Source of the DNA: Branchiostoma belcheri
Lineage: Eukaryota; Chordata; Leptocardii; Amphioxiformes; Branchiostomatidae
DNA: 64,000 bases
Direction of reading: 5' to 3'
Assembly (NCBI RefSeq): GCF_001625305.1
Contig: NW_017804531.1
Coordinates: 888,226-952,225, forward strand
Numbering within the stretch: position 1 is the first letter of the stretch; each line of letters begins with the position of its first letter. A program made the position numbers and the translations under genes. Shown piece by piece: positions 34,414 to 48,400 of the stretch. Under the pieces are notes generated by a model. That model was not told the origin of the DNA and did no database searches. It worked only from the letters and a program-made list of their open reading frames with translations.

Positions 34414-36835
34414 GTAAGTACTTTACTGTACTGTACTGTACTGTCGTACAGTGGTCTTCTCTACACAACTAGATAACCCTAGCCTCTACCAGGCTTCTGG
34501 AAGCGGCTGCATAGAATAGAAATCGGCCGGAAAGACAGTTATATACCAGGGATTTTGCGGCCAAATGTTCTCTCAGTGCGGACCAACTGACGCTATGAAA
34601 CCGTAGGGAAGGTTATTTTAGCCTCTACCAGGCTTCGGGAAGCGGCTGGGGAGTAGAAATCAGCCAGAAAGCATGCTGTACTGTACTGTAGTCTTCTTCT
34701 CTACACATCTAGATAACCCTAGCCTCTACCAGGCTTCGGGAAGCGGCTGGATAGAATAGAAAGCGGCCAGAAAGACAGTTATATACCAGGGATTTTGCGG
34801 CAAAATGTTCTCTCAGCGCGGACCAACTCCCCTGGTATATATATGTTATCTGTCTTTCTGGCTGATTTCTACTGCCCAGCCGCTTCCCGAAGCCCGGTAG
34901 AGGCTAAAATAAACCACCCTATAGGGTCATAGCGTGAGTTGGGCCCAATTCCGGGCTATACAGACAGAATTGCGATTTTCACCAATGAAAATGGTATTTC
35001 AAGGAGGCGTCGAATTGACCCTCACTGTACTGGCAAACCATCGTTTTGACATGACATTAGATCGTCTGCCACATCTTATAAATCGGTTGCCATGACGACG
35101 AATTTAAGGAGGGCGGTGAGAGCGTCTTACAAGTCACGACAGGTGGACCATACTTTATAGATCCTGTGGTTTGTGCCAGACTAGGTCCTCCCGGGTTATA
35201 CAGGTGGTACTGATGGGCGTAATACAGAAGGATGGAGGGAAGGGGGCGGGGCGCATGGGACAGAGATGTACAATGGATATGTCATAATATAAAAAGAAGA
35301 AAGATGGAAGGAAGGAAAGAAGGAAGGAGGAACGGGAGGAGAGACGGAAGGAAGGAAGAAAGGAAGGAAGGAGGGGAATGAAAGAAAGAAGAACAGTCCC
35401 AGAATACTAAAATGATTGTCATGTTACCCTCCATATATATAAAGGATCAGATAACATTAACCCTAGCATCTTCCTTCTATGCTGCTGATTTTGTAATATT
35501 ACAGGTAAAAAACAGATCAGCTAGTAGCCATGTAGTACCCTCATTATATTGTCTTGCTGCAATCTTAATAAAAAAAAAAAGAAAATGCCGGTCGCTCGCC
35601 AATCGTAATGAAGAGAGAAAGAAAAAAAATGCTCTCTTGCCGATAGAGCCGCACGTCTGATTGACAAGGGTCACAGAGAGAAGCATATCTGTGGACAGTT
35701 GTGCTGCCCTAGCCTGACCGCGTTCTTCACATCTGCCCTGCCGGTATCTCTCCTGTCAAGACCTGTCATACATCCAAATAAAGTAATTCAGATCCGCACA
35801 CGGCTTCCCTGGCCCAAGGCGCCCTTTCCCGTATAACCTTTTCTATTCCACGACCCTCGAACAGATTGTCAGTATAGTGTACCAAAATCTCATGTCGGTA
35901 TGCATATATCTCCTGTCAAGACCTGTCATACGTCCAAATAAAGTAATTCAGATCAGCACACGGCTTCCCTGGCCTCCGGCGTCCTTTGCAATATAACCTT
36001 TTCTAGGACGCGACCCTAGAACGAATCGTATGTATTACAGTGTATAGTATACCCAATCTCATATCGATATGCATATATCTACTGTCAAGACCTGTCATAG
36101 ACTCATACATCCAAATAAAGTAATTGAGATCATCACACGGCTTCCCTGGCCCAAGGCGTCCTTTCCCGTTCAACCTTTTTCTCCTTCGCGAACTTAGAAC
36201 AGACCGTCCCTATAGTATACCCAATCTCGTGTCCATATGCATATATATCTTGTCGAGACTGTCATAGACTCATACATCCAAATAAAGTCATTCAGATCAT
36301 CACACGGCTTCCCTGGTCCGGGGCGTCCTTTCCCGTATAACCTTTTCTACTTCACGACCCTTGGACAGATCGTCCCTACAGTATACCCAAATCTCATATC
36401 GATATGCATATATCTCTTGTCAAGACCTGTCATACGTCCAGATAAAGTAATTCAGATCAGCACACGGCTTCCCTGGCCCAGGGCGTCCTTTGCCGTATAA
36501 CCTTTCCTAGGACACGACCCTCGAAGAGATTGTCAGTATAGTATACCTAAATCTCGTGTCTATATGCATATATCTCTTGTCAAGACCTGTTATACATCCA
36601 AATAAAGTAATTCAGATCTGCAAACGGCTTCCCTGGCTTTCCCTTCCAACCTTTTCTCCACTACGACCCTCGAACAGATACTCTGTACACCCAATCTCAT
36701 GTCGATATCTATATATTCACACTGTATTTCTGAATAGGGAACCTTAGCTTTGTATCGGGTTTTGGGACGTGCAGGGTTTTCCAATGAACTGTATTGTATA
36801 AGTTCAATCACTAGAGATTGTCAAAGCCTATTAAA

Positions 36836-36919
<84 letters not shown>

Positions 36920-39900
36920 GAGAAAGAAAGAAAGAAAGAAAATATAATCCCTACCTACCGACCCTAATTTTTGTCAGGACTGAAACAAGAAGACACAGCG
37001 TTAACAGGGGTGCCAGAGTATACGGTGTAATTTTACGGAATGCAGTACAATTGTATTAATATACAGTGCAATTTTACTACTATACAGTGCCACTGTATAC
37101 TAGTACGATTGTACTGTATTCCGTAAAATTGCACTGTATACTCTGGCACCCTTAGTTAACATTTTTTGCCCAGGCCTTAGCTTTGTATCGGTTTTTGGTT
37201 GGAACGTGCAGGGTTTTTCTAATCACGAGTGCGGCATATGCTCCCCACATCTCTCCTCAGACAGATGAAAGTTCCATATTGATGGGGTCGCCTCGTTACT
37301 GCCCCGTACTTATTTGCCCTTCAGCAAAGCACGTGCGGCGCAATATATAAAGTAATGCAGTAATCATAAAAAAAGTATAGAACAAAATCTCATCACAATT
37401 CAACACAGATCATTTTTATTGAAACATACAGTGACAAGACGTGCTGGCGACACACTCAAGTTACACTTATATTCATGTCGCCACCAGACAATATGTAATA
37501 CATGCAAGCAAAGCACGAGTTTTCATATAGAAGTTGAATACAATAATTATCAATAAACAAGTGAAANNNNNNNNNNNNNNNNNNNNNNNNNNNNNNNNNN
37601 NNNNNNNNNNNNNNNNNNNNNNNNNNNNNNNNNNNNNNNNNNNNNNNNNNNNNNNNNNNNNNNNNNNNNNNNNNNNNNNNNNNNNNNNNNNNNNNNNNNN
37701 NNNNNNNNNNNNNNNNNNNNNNNNNNNNNNNNNNNNNNNNNNNNNNNNNNNNNNNNNNNNNNNNNNNNNNNNNNNNNNNNNNNNNNNNNNNNNNNNNNNN
37801 NNNNNNNNNNNNNNNNNNNNNNNNNNNNNNNNNNNNNNNNNNNNNNNNNNNNNNNNNNNNNNNNNNNNNNNNNNNNNNNNNNNNNNNNNNNNNNNNNNNN
37901 NNNNNNNNNNNNNNNNNNNNNNNNNNNNNNNNNNNNNNNNNNNNNNNNNNNNNNNNNNNNNNNNNNNNNNNNNNNNNNNNNNNNNNNNNNNNNNNNNNNN
38001 NNNNNNNNNNNNNNNNNNNNNNNNNNNNNNNNNNNNNNNNNNNNNNNNNNNNNNNNNNNNNNNNNNNNNNNNNNNNNNNNNNNNNNNNNNNNNNNNNNNN
38101 NNNNNNNNNNNNNNNNNNNNNNNNNNNNNNNNNNNNNNNNNNNNNNNNNNNNNNNNNNNNNNNNNNNNNNNNNNNNNNNNNNNNNNNNNNNNNNNNNNNN
38201 NNNNNNNNNNNNNNNNNNNNNNNNNNNNNNNNNNNNNNNNNNNNNNNNNNNNNNNNNNNNNNNNNNNNNNNNNNNNNNNNNNNNNNNNNNNNNNNNNNNN
38301 NNNNNNNNNNNNNNNNNNNNNNNNNNNNNNNNNNNNNNNNNNNNNNNNNNNNNNNNNNNNNNNNNNNNNNNNNNNNNNNNNNNNNNNNNNNNNNNNNNNN
38401 NNNNNNNNNNNNNNNNNNNNNNNNNNNNNNNNNNNNNNNNNNNNNNNNNNNNNNNNNNNNNNNNNNNNNNNNNNNNNNNNNNNNNNNNNNNNNNNNNNNN
38501 NNNNNNNNNNNNNNNNNNNNNNNNNNNNNNAGGCCACGTCGATTTGATTATATGGTGACATCCACGCGCGCATGAATTTTGGTCCGTTTCAAGAAAAAAA
38601 AACGTTTTAAACCATACTGTAAATCGATCGTACAAAGTACATGCACAATGAGCAAATATATGCCATAAGTTGCAGAAGAATATTGGAAAACGATACTAAT
38701 GTCGTGGAATGCCAAAATCGATTCCAAAGGAAAAGACTAAAATGTGAGTGATGAAGAGTCTGTTATTTACCATACCATACTAAGTGCGTTTGTTCAACCT
38801 TCATGGCCACGCACGTAGATTTCATACTTTTTTTGCCAAAGGTTTTTTATTCACACGTTCGCATCAGTTTTGTGATTCCCAGAGAATGTCATCCATATAA
38901 TCAAATCAACATGGCCTCAGTGGCCCTTCCAAACTATGATTAGCGCCCGGCTCGTGTACAGTGCATGGATCGGCGTCTGGTAAGGTAATGGGGTCACAAA
39001 ACATGTCTGCCATCCTAACCCGGCCGTGTTTCATCCTAGGCCACGCCGATTTAATTTTATGGATGACATCCTCTGAAGACCCCAACACTAGTGCGCGCGG
39101 GCGGATAAAAAAAATCCGGCCAAAAATAAAAAAAATGCTACTAAACCGAAGGAATACAAAGCTGGTATTGTGAATTTGCAACAGTATATAGCGACGTACG
39201 CAACAAGCCGCCACATGCTGGCTTTTTGAATAGGCACTGTACGTATGTACTGAGTTCTTGAGTCGTGGAGCTTCGGTAGCCTGGGTGCCATCCTCCAGGG
39301 ATACCACCGGCTCCGTATTGTCGCTAACTACCATGGACTACCCATGCCTAGAGCCAGGCCAGACGTGATTTTTTTTATAACAGGCGAAATTGCGCGTGTG
39401 GATGTCATCCATAAGATGAAGTCGTTGTGGCCCCACATGAAGTAATCTTCGGCTGAGTTCGACCTTCTCCGCAAAGGCCGCGGAGTCGAAATGTGAGGAA
39501 CGCGCGCCCGGTCGTGCGAGGCACCCCGCGTATGTCAATTATCAACCTTCCCCCAAACCTTTTCTGTCAGCAGGTCAGCTCGAGTTACACCGAGCGGTTT
39601 CATATTACCTGCCACTTATTTTTGTATGCAGGAAGTTTATTAATGATTTAATTGGAATAAAAGGCATGGCGCCAAACTTTTTGCAATTTTCGTCGCCAAT
39701 ATAGATAGCGAATAGCCTGGGTGGCATGCGTTTTGTAAGTGAGCTACTTGCACTCGCTACCGCGTTTTGGGTACAAAAGCGGATGGCTCCCAGTCTAGAT
39801 AGCAACGTTTTCTTAATGTAAAAAGAAATAAACATTTTCGAAATCAACGTTTCTACAAATTACTGCTTAATATGGTTAATAGAACAAGACGGGTTGGGTC

Positions 39901-42394
39901 TGTCTAATGTAAAAAAAAGTTTTTGTAAGTAACACAATTTTAGCATTATAGTCGGTAGATATTGAGAATTAGCCCCTGAGTAAAAGACAAACTAAGCACT
40001 ATCAGAGATATTATTCAAGTCAAACAAGTAAAACAGAAGAATATTTGGTTAACAACGTCTCCTAGATTAAAGCCTATAAGTACAAGAGTTTAACTGAGTA
40101 CAAGAAAAAGTTAAGCACTATCAGAGATATTATTCAAGTCAATTACATCAAGTCAATGATTGAAACAGAAGAATATACTTTAGTTAACAACTTCTCCTTG
40201 ATTGACCCCGACGTAAAGCCGTATTGAAGGTAATGTCCGTCCATGTTCTGACCTCATTACAAGGACGTTGTGACCGCACGCGATAGTAGGAGCTTAATGG
40301 TCTCTCTCGTGCAGCACTGGTCATTAGCAGTCACGAAGTGGCTTTGTAGCTTTGTAGCTTTGAGCAAAAGTTCTTTTGACCTTAAGGGGGCACACCCCAG
40401 TTTATTTTTGGCGACGTCTCAGGGAGGAGCCTAATGGTACAGTATTGTGTGCAGTTTGCAAGAATTCTAGGAATGGTACAGGCATTTTGTCCACAGGAAC
40501 GGAATGTCCACAGGCATGTCTCTGACCCACATCTATGCCCACATTCCTGGAAACCATTCCATTGGGAAGACCTGTCTGCCCCGGATGGCCCTACTTCCTG
40601 TGACCCCAGGGCTCGTTCACTATACACTCATGGGAGGAGTGCACTGTATCTGTCTAGTTTTGATAGGAACCAGGTCTTCCTCAAAATCATGAAATTATGG
40701 CAGTGCCATGCAAACAATAACCCTAACAGCAACCACCGTCGCCATGGCAATGTATGTTTTCATTGCCAGTCTTGTTGGGTCTCAATTCGATTCGGCACAC
40801 CCTCAAGTCTTCTTCAAGATCGTGTGACCAGCCTCTAAGAACACGTGACTATGAATCCGTGACGTCAGTAATTTCCCATGATTAAATATATATTGTCACC
40901 TGTTCGCAGTTTGTAAACTTTTAGAGCTATTGTATATGTCATCTTGTGAAAACTTGTATATGTACATTAACTCGCAATTCAGCTCATAAGCTGCGATGAG
41001 TTTGTATCGCATAATAAACCATTGTATAACAAGAGTTCCACGATCTCATACCTTCGCCAAATAATGTTAACCCTTGCGGGTGATGAATTCTACAATTTTA
41101 ATCATTGATTTTGTAAATAAGAGCCTCATTTGCATGGATTATATCAGTTGATCATATTCTCCACCCAATGACAGTCTTCTATTAATAAAAAGGCTATTAT
41201 AGCACTTCCACATAAATTATGCAAATTAAGTCATGATTTGAATAACTTATGTTTATTGATGTTCACCTTCACTTAACTTCCAAATGTGGCAAGTATAAAT
41301 TCGGGGTGCAGCAGTTACAACTATGGAATTATAAACATTTTCCATTAATTATGCAAATTAGGTCCTCATTTACATAATCTATATCCTGAGATGTTTTTTT
41401 CGTTCTCAAGTAGATGCCACAAGTGTTTCATAGTTCTATTATCGAACAAAGCAGATTTATAGAATTTCCTCATTAATTATGCAAATTAGCTCCTGATTTG
41501 CATAATTACCATCTGCTTATGTCAAGCATCACTTCAACTACCTACATACCAAAAATCACGACAATACGTCAACCGGTTCTTGAGTTATCGTCCTTCAAAT
41601 TTTTTTCAACAAATGCTCCTGCAGTTCCAGAACAAGGCGCTAGGGGACCCAAACTCATGTCACTTCTTCCCTACCCCAAGAGCTATCTACCAACCAAACT
41701 TTGTGACCCTAGCATGTCCAGAACATGAAAGATCAAAACCGGGAGTTCAGCTGCAGTACCTAGGAAAGCCTCCAGGGGGCCCAAAATCTAATCATTTCTA
41801 GGTCTCATGAAGACCTACCCACCTACCAAGTTTCATTCCAATCCATCCACTGCTTCTCGAGTTATCTTGCTAAACCACACACACACACACATACCCACAG
41901 ACAAACGCTACTGAAAACATAACCTTCTTGGCGAAGGTAATAAACCATTCTATAAATATGGTAGGAAGCTGATACCGCCCACCGTCTATAGGATATTATG
42001 GTTTTCTTTTTCACAACTGTCTTATATGAGACATCTTCCTCAGAGCTTCTGACTGGAGCCCTGCTTCCCGCCGCTATTATTTTTTAAGCCCCTTCGTCTA
42101 TGTTAAAGGTGTGTTTCCCGTAACGTAGATAGCCTCTGGTGTTGTATAATTCCTTCTGTGCTACTTTTGACTTACCCGTCTGTTGTTCTCCTCCACAGCT
42201 GATGCTCAGCACGGATCATGGGGATACACCGGTGACTCGGGTGAGTTTCTTTCTATACTCGTTTTGACGAGGAAGTTCTTGTATAAAGGAGAGCGTCGTA
42301 TTCGTATTATATCAACCTTACCTTAAAATGTGTATGTGTTTGTGCGTATGTATGTATGTATTTGTGTGTGTGTGTGTGTGTGCTTGGTATGTAT

Positions 42395-42451
<57 letters not shown>

Positions 42452-45400
42452 TGCGTGCGTGCGTGCGTGTGTGTGGGGGGGAGAGAAAGAGAGGAGAAAG
42501 AGACAAAAAGAGAGACAGACAGAGAGAAAGAGAGAGAGAGACAGAGAGAGAGACACACAAAGAGACTAATAGTTAATTCGACGCTGCAGAAGGGCGGGTG
42601 TGATCTTTAAACCAGTTGATAAACCGTGGTAGCATGAGGTGCATCTAGTCCTAATAGCCCCCCTGCCGTGTCCATCTGTTTTGTCTGGCTGTTCCTAATA
42701 CCTTAATCCCGTGATGCATAAGGAACGCGAGTTCAGGGACCAAAGTAGATGTCTGGGAAATTTTTGACGTTTGTCATATTGAACATTCCTTGCGCAGTTT
42801 TTGTAAGGTCGTATAAGGTCTTTGAAAATTCAAATCTCGTACGATCATGTTTCGATAGTTTTAATGACTCTATGACAAAGCACAAACACGCACAACAGCA
42901 TTCCTTTTTTTTTTAATTATTCGTTCACATAGAAAAAGGTACAAGACATGGTGGTGCCGCACTCAAGTGGAAAGCACTTATGTTTACGGCACCACTAAAT
43001 AAATACATGTAATAAAGAAAAAACAAACGCAACTTTAAGACAGGCAAAACAGTAAATACAGGAAATTCAAAGTAAGAAATTCCTTGGTTTTGTAAGGTCA
43101 TATAAGTTTTGTAAGGTCTTTCTAAATTCAAATTCCCTAAGGTCATGTATTGACGAATGTTTCGAAAATGGCGAAATAAATTACCAAGGCTGTAGCAAGT
43201 AGAATCAGATAGAGCTAAGAATTAACTCCGTTTTCAATGCAATCGATTTGCACCTGCGCTGATTCTGCCAAATTGTTTGATCATTACAAAGTAACAACCC
43301 TAACTACGTCTGGACTATCGTTATAAATCTATTTTTGTCCATATTAATTCCACAGGAATGTAAAGTAATAACAATAATGCTCCTTTTTTATGACACCATC
43401 ACATATAATCAGTCGGAGTCTATGTACGGTGGCCCACAGCCTATTAACTTTGACCCCAAACCGTCAGAGATGTCATGAAGTCGTCTTAGCGAATCATTTC
43501 TCGATAATACGTGTCTGGAGGGACATACATAAAGTCTGCACGCAATATCAACACAGACATGCCAATAAAGGTATCACCAAAAGGCATAAAGGACGGCCCC
43601 TTAAGATCTACACTTGCAACCAATCACGAGCCAGATTACGCTGATCGATTTTAAACTTAACGGTCCTTGGCACAGGTCTCGTCCCCAGAGCAAAGGCACA
43701 CTTGTGACCAGGGCACACACGGGGAGTGGCTCCGTTTTGATGATGATTGTCGTTTGTGTTTTTTATTGGTGCAGAAAAAAGCCCAGAGTCATGATGTTTC
43801 CTGGGATGAAGGATGCGTCTAGTGATAATCCAAGCCATCAGTCACGTTGTTCTGCGCGCTTAAAACCTTCACACTGCGTTAGCGAAGTCGGTCGTTAAGG
43901 ATACCGGGGTGCCTGGTGCTGATAACCTCATTGTCTGAGGGTAAAATAAGGCCATAAATAAGAATACAATGCCAAGGACGCAGCTTTTTACTTTCCGACG
44001 TACGTCGGAGCGATTTGGTATGTTGTTTATAGTTGTTTAAAAATAATGTTTAGAGTTAGATGTTCAATGGTTAGGTGAAAAAGTCGTTCGATGTAATATA
44101 GCCAGCTGCCACAGCACCACGTGCCTGCGAAGCTGCTGTGTTACACCAAAGGGCGGTTATACCGGATATACAGATACAGATATTGCGGAAGTATCATTGT
44201 GCCGCCAACTCTGATCCGTCTTAGGTGCAAAAATAAGGCAAATCCATGGTGAAGACATACCTCTTTCCCTTGTAATTTTGTGTCTAAATTCGGCGAAGCA
44301 AGGTGGGATTTCGTATGCTGTTCTTTGGCTTAGCACGATACCATCTTCATATATCTATCCCATGTACGATCCCGCCCACCCCTACTATACGCACTTGTTC
44401 ACCGCAGAGAGTTGGCATCAAGACAAATCCGTTAACACCAGTGTAGCTCCCACACTTCCCCAAGGTAAATCTTCTTATAACTTCCCCGCAATAAGCACAG
44501 ATAGGAGGATCTAAGAAAATCACCACCAATATTAGAATGCTCTAATCGTCAAATTTTGGCATGGTGTAGAGATGCACAATAGACATATATTTCATAAAGT
44601 AGAAAAAAAAAGGAAAAAATAGAGAAAGAAAAGAAAAAACGAAAAAACAGCCTCAGAATTGGGAAAATGATTGCTACGTAAACCACCACGGCCACATATA
44701 AAAGATCGGACAGCATTTTCCCCAGCACCTTCCATCTATGTTGCTGATTTTGTGTTATTCGAAAGTTGATTGCAAATACATGCCCGAGGGCTAATTGCAG
44801 TTACAAACAACACAAGAAAGAAAATACAGTGGTATGTGAGACTATATCTACGTCTAGCATTATACTATATTCTACAACATACATGGTACTAGTTATTTGC
44901 AGGTTTAAAAAAATCAGCTAGTAGATGCCTTATGCCCGAATTACATCGCCTTGCTGCAGTCTTAATGAAAAGGGAAAGAAGAAAATGTTCTCTTGCCCCG
45001 ATGTAGTAAAATCATTCTGTGTTCACAAATATAAGAAAGGAACATTGAGCCCATGTCACGTCGGCCATAACTGACCGAACATGCAAGACACATAACATCA
45101 TACAACACATCAGGACATACAATATTGCACAGTGTCCTTAAGTATTGCACAGTTTTCATTAAAATTATCATAAGAATTTGTTAAACTTTGACTTAAAAGT
45201 TACCAATTCTATCTAGTGTGAATCAGCGCCAGTATTAGAATGCTCTTCTCGTCCAATTTCATGTCTTCTGGGTAAAAATAGTGCTTCTTTTCCGCCAGGG
45301 CTATAAAAATGGTGTTCAGAGTATTGATTTTTTTGTACTGTATAATGGAACAAAAGCCCTCTTAATCGAACTCTCGGCGTAATCTCTGAGATGCATCTTG

Positions 45401-48400
45401 TAATGTATGGGAATGGCTTAGGTTCGGACCCTAGGGGGCGATCTGAGGGATGCGTTCAAAACTTTAGCAACAATTGGATGAAAACCGAGCATGGTCTACT
45501 GGAGGATTGGTATTGAAACGTTTTTCCTCGTGGGCATGATTTACTTGATTCCCGTGTGTGATTTTTTGCCATCAGCAAAAAGGGGGATACATTTGATAGA
45601 ATATTATTGCTTTGCGATATGAGGCAACCGAGTCGCTAGTCTAGTATATATTGATGATATGTAGTCTCTGGATGAACGTGAAGTTCAAGCTTTAACTGTT
45701 AAGTTGCTTGGCATTTTCGAATCAGAGCACAACCAGACAGGAGCATCAGAGACATGTCCGTATGGGAATACAACTAGAAAAATGTCATTTCCGCATCAGA
45801 GCTCAACAAGCCGGCGAGAGAATGATATATAACGTTTTATATCGTCGGAGAATGTGGACTGATACCTCTGTGTAATGCCGTGTTAGATACAGACATGCAC
45901 CAGACATGGGTATATCAGAGAAATTTCTGCATCAGAGCCCAACACATTGGCGAGGGAATGATATATAACGCTTTATATCGCCAGAGAAGGCGGACGGATA
46001 CCCCAATGTAATACCGTGTCAGGTACAGATATGCAGATGTACAGAACGTTCCATGATAATAATTACTCAACATTCAGCACCAAGGACAGGCATAGCTGAC
46101 AGGTGGTTGGAACGGAAACCGAAGCACCATTGAATACTGTCTTGCCACCGTAGGATCTGCTTGGAGATTACCATTTGGCAAGGTATTGTCAAGTAAGTAT
46201 CATGGAGGGGCAATTCGGCCCAGTTTATTGCCCCTGTTGGTAACAGGGGAGCAAGTGACAGACCCTCCCCCGGGCCACCCTTCTAGTCTGCAGGGCGTCA
46301 TTAAAACTCTGATTCTTTCCGGCCATTCACCTTCGATCCAATTTCCTAATCTCCAAGCAGATCTTTTGGCGGCTGCAAGACAGTATTAGATTGGCTAGTC
46401 AGTATCTATTTGCCAGACAGTATACATTTGCCAGACAGTATCCATTTGCCAGACAGTATCCATTTGAAATAAAAGAAATACCAGTATGAATGCCAGTACA
46501 TAAAAGGGAGCCCGATGAAATGGCCTAAAAGATCCCAAAATTAAGCCGAAACCCGAACCTCTGCTAGGAGAGTACCAATTTCCTACTGAAAATGGCTGAT
46601 TTTCTACTGAAATGCAGGGCTTCGTCCTAGTTACAAAATGACGTGCATTGACAAGCGTGCCAAAACAAGTAATGTGACCTTAGACTTGGGGGCATGAATA
46701 AGGCAACTCCCCTGACTGTGAATTACCTACATAATAACGCACAGACCTTCGAGCTATGGAGACTTTTTGAAATATATAATACGTATATCGTCAGCTTTAT
46801 TCCCGATTGCCCTCTTATGTGTATCCTCACACGAATGAATGGATCTTTACAAACTTATCTCAGAATTGTAGCAAATGTCCATGTACAAGTATTCCCTACA
46901 GCCACAAGGCTATTCAAACTTCACATTACGTTGCTCCAAGTCAAGTCATAAATGGAAGCTATTGACCGACGCCGGGCTTTTTGCTGAAAAATGAAGCGAC
47001 TTCTGGAATACAAACTCGTGCCAATGTCGTCCCTAGGCTAACCGTTAACGACAGTCACTCCAAGTAAAGCCATAAAGAAGCTGTTGACTTTTTGCTGCAA
47101 GAAACGACCTGTATACGTAGCATTTTGCTGAAAAATGACCTATAGCACAAGTCTTAGAATACCCGTCTTGATGGCGTCCCTTAGGCTAACCGTTAACAAC
47201 AGTAATGACACAGCTGGGCGGTTCTGACAAGACAGCGCCTCCTCTGCCAGTTGTACCCAGACATGGGTCAGGAAATGGCTGATGACGGATGGAACACCGT
47301 CTCTTCAAACCCAATTTACCCCGCCCTTCCTGTCGCCTGGGCTGTGTCGGGAAATATTGAGTCCGAGTCGTTACAGAGATAACTGTCTGACGAAAATTCG
47401 ATTTCTGGAGGGAAGGAAGGACGGCGGGCGCTAAGGATGTTTATCTTTGTGTCTCTTGTTCTTCTGAAGGCTGCGATAAAAGCTGACCAGATGAAACAGG
47501 CTTGGGGCCTTGTTAGAGGTTTGGTACGAAGAACATTCAGTTGTTTTAACTGTCTGGCATAGAATACTACTGATTGTTAAAGCAACAAGGCCCAGTATAA
47601 TCGAGTGGGGCCAATCATGAGTTTCAGTATATTTTTCTAATAACAAAGCAGTCTTTTATACATTTACCTATTTTTACATTGTGGGAGCTTTTGCGTTTTA
47701 AGATATATTCAAATCCATCTAGCTGTAACATCCGGTCAAAGTACGAGCATTCCAACACCGTCAAGCCTGACTGTACAACAGTTCGTGACAGGACCGTGAA
47801 TTGGCGTTAATTTCATCACCATCTCTCCTGGGTGCCGCGTAATTCGTTTCTGTTGTATAATTGGTGTTCAATGATGTTGTCGCTCCCTAGTCTGTAAAAG
47901 ATAATCTCCAAGCAGATATCAAATTTTGGTGACTGCAAAGACAGTATCAAACTGGCCAGACAGTTACCAATTGCCACCCAAGGCTGGCGTAAAAAAGATA
48001 TCAGTACAAAGAACGAGAGCCCGATAAAAACGCATTAAAAACGCCAATAATAATCCGAAGCCTAAACCTGTCTGCTTGAAGAGTATGTAAAATCCGACTC
48101 AACTAGGACGCAATCTGCACAATCCATTATTCTGCATAGATGAGGAATAAGATCCCTTCTGTCAGGAATTACTCATAAGAATGAAGAAAAGGGTTAAAGG
48201 ACGAATTATATATTGCTGAGGTGGAGATTTCATATACACACTATATCGTTTTAATAGCTGCTTTTATATCCCTTAATAGAACTTATTTTCCCCTTTTATT
48301 TTGTACAGCGAACACGATAACCAGGTAGTAAAAAATAAGACAGTAACGATTTTTCAATCATCTCTTATGCAACTGTGAGCAGCAAAGTTATGCATCGTTA

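Noticed and set aside
37473..38635. Long open frames across the second run of N
   Set aside because: Artefacts of 964 unknown bases.
38906..39334. 142-codon minus-strand frame
   Set aside because: Lies within the ends and interior of MITE copies.
42307..42610. Six overlapping low-complexity frames
   Set aside because: Generated by the GT and GA tracts; no flanking coding signal.
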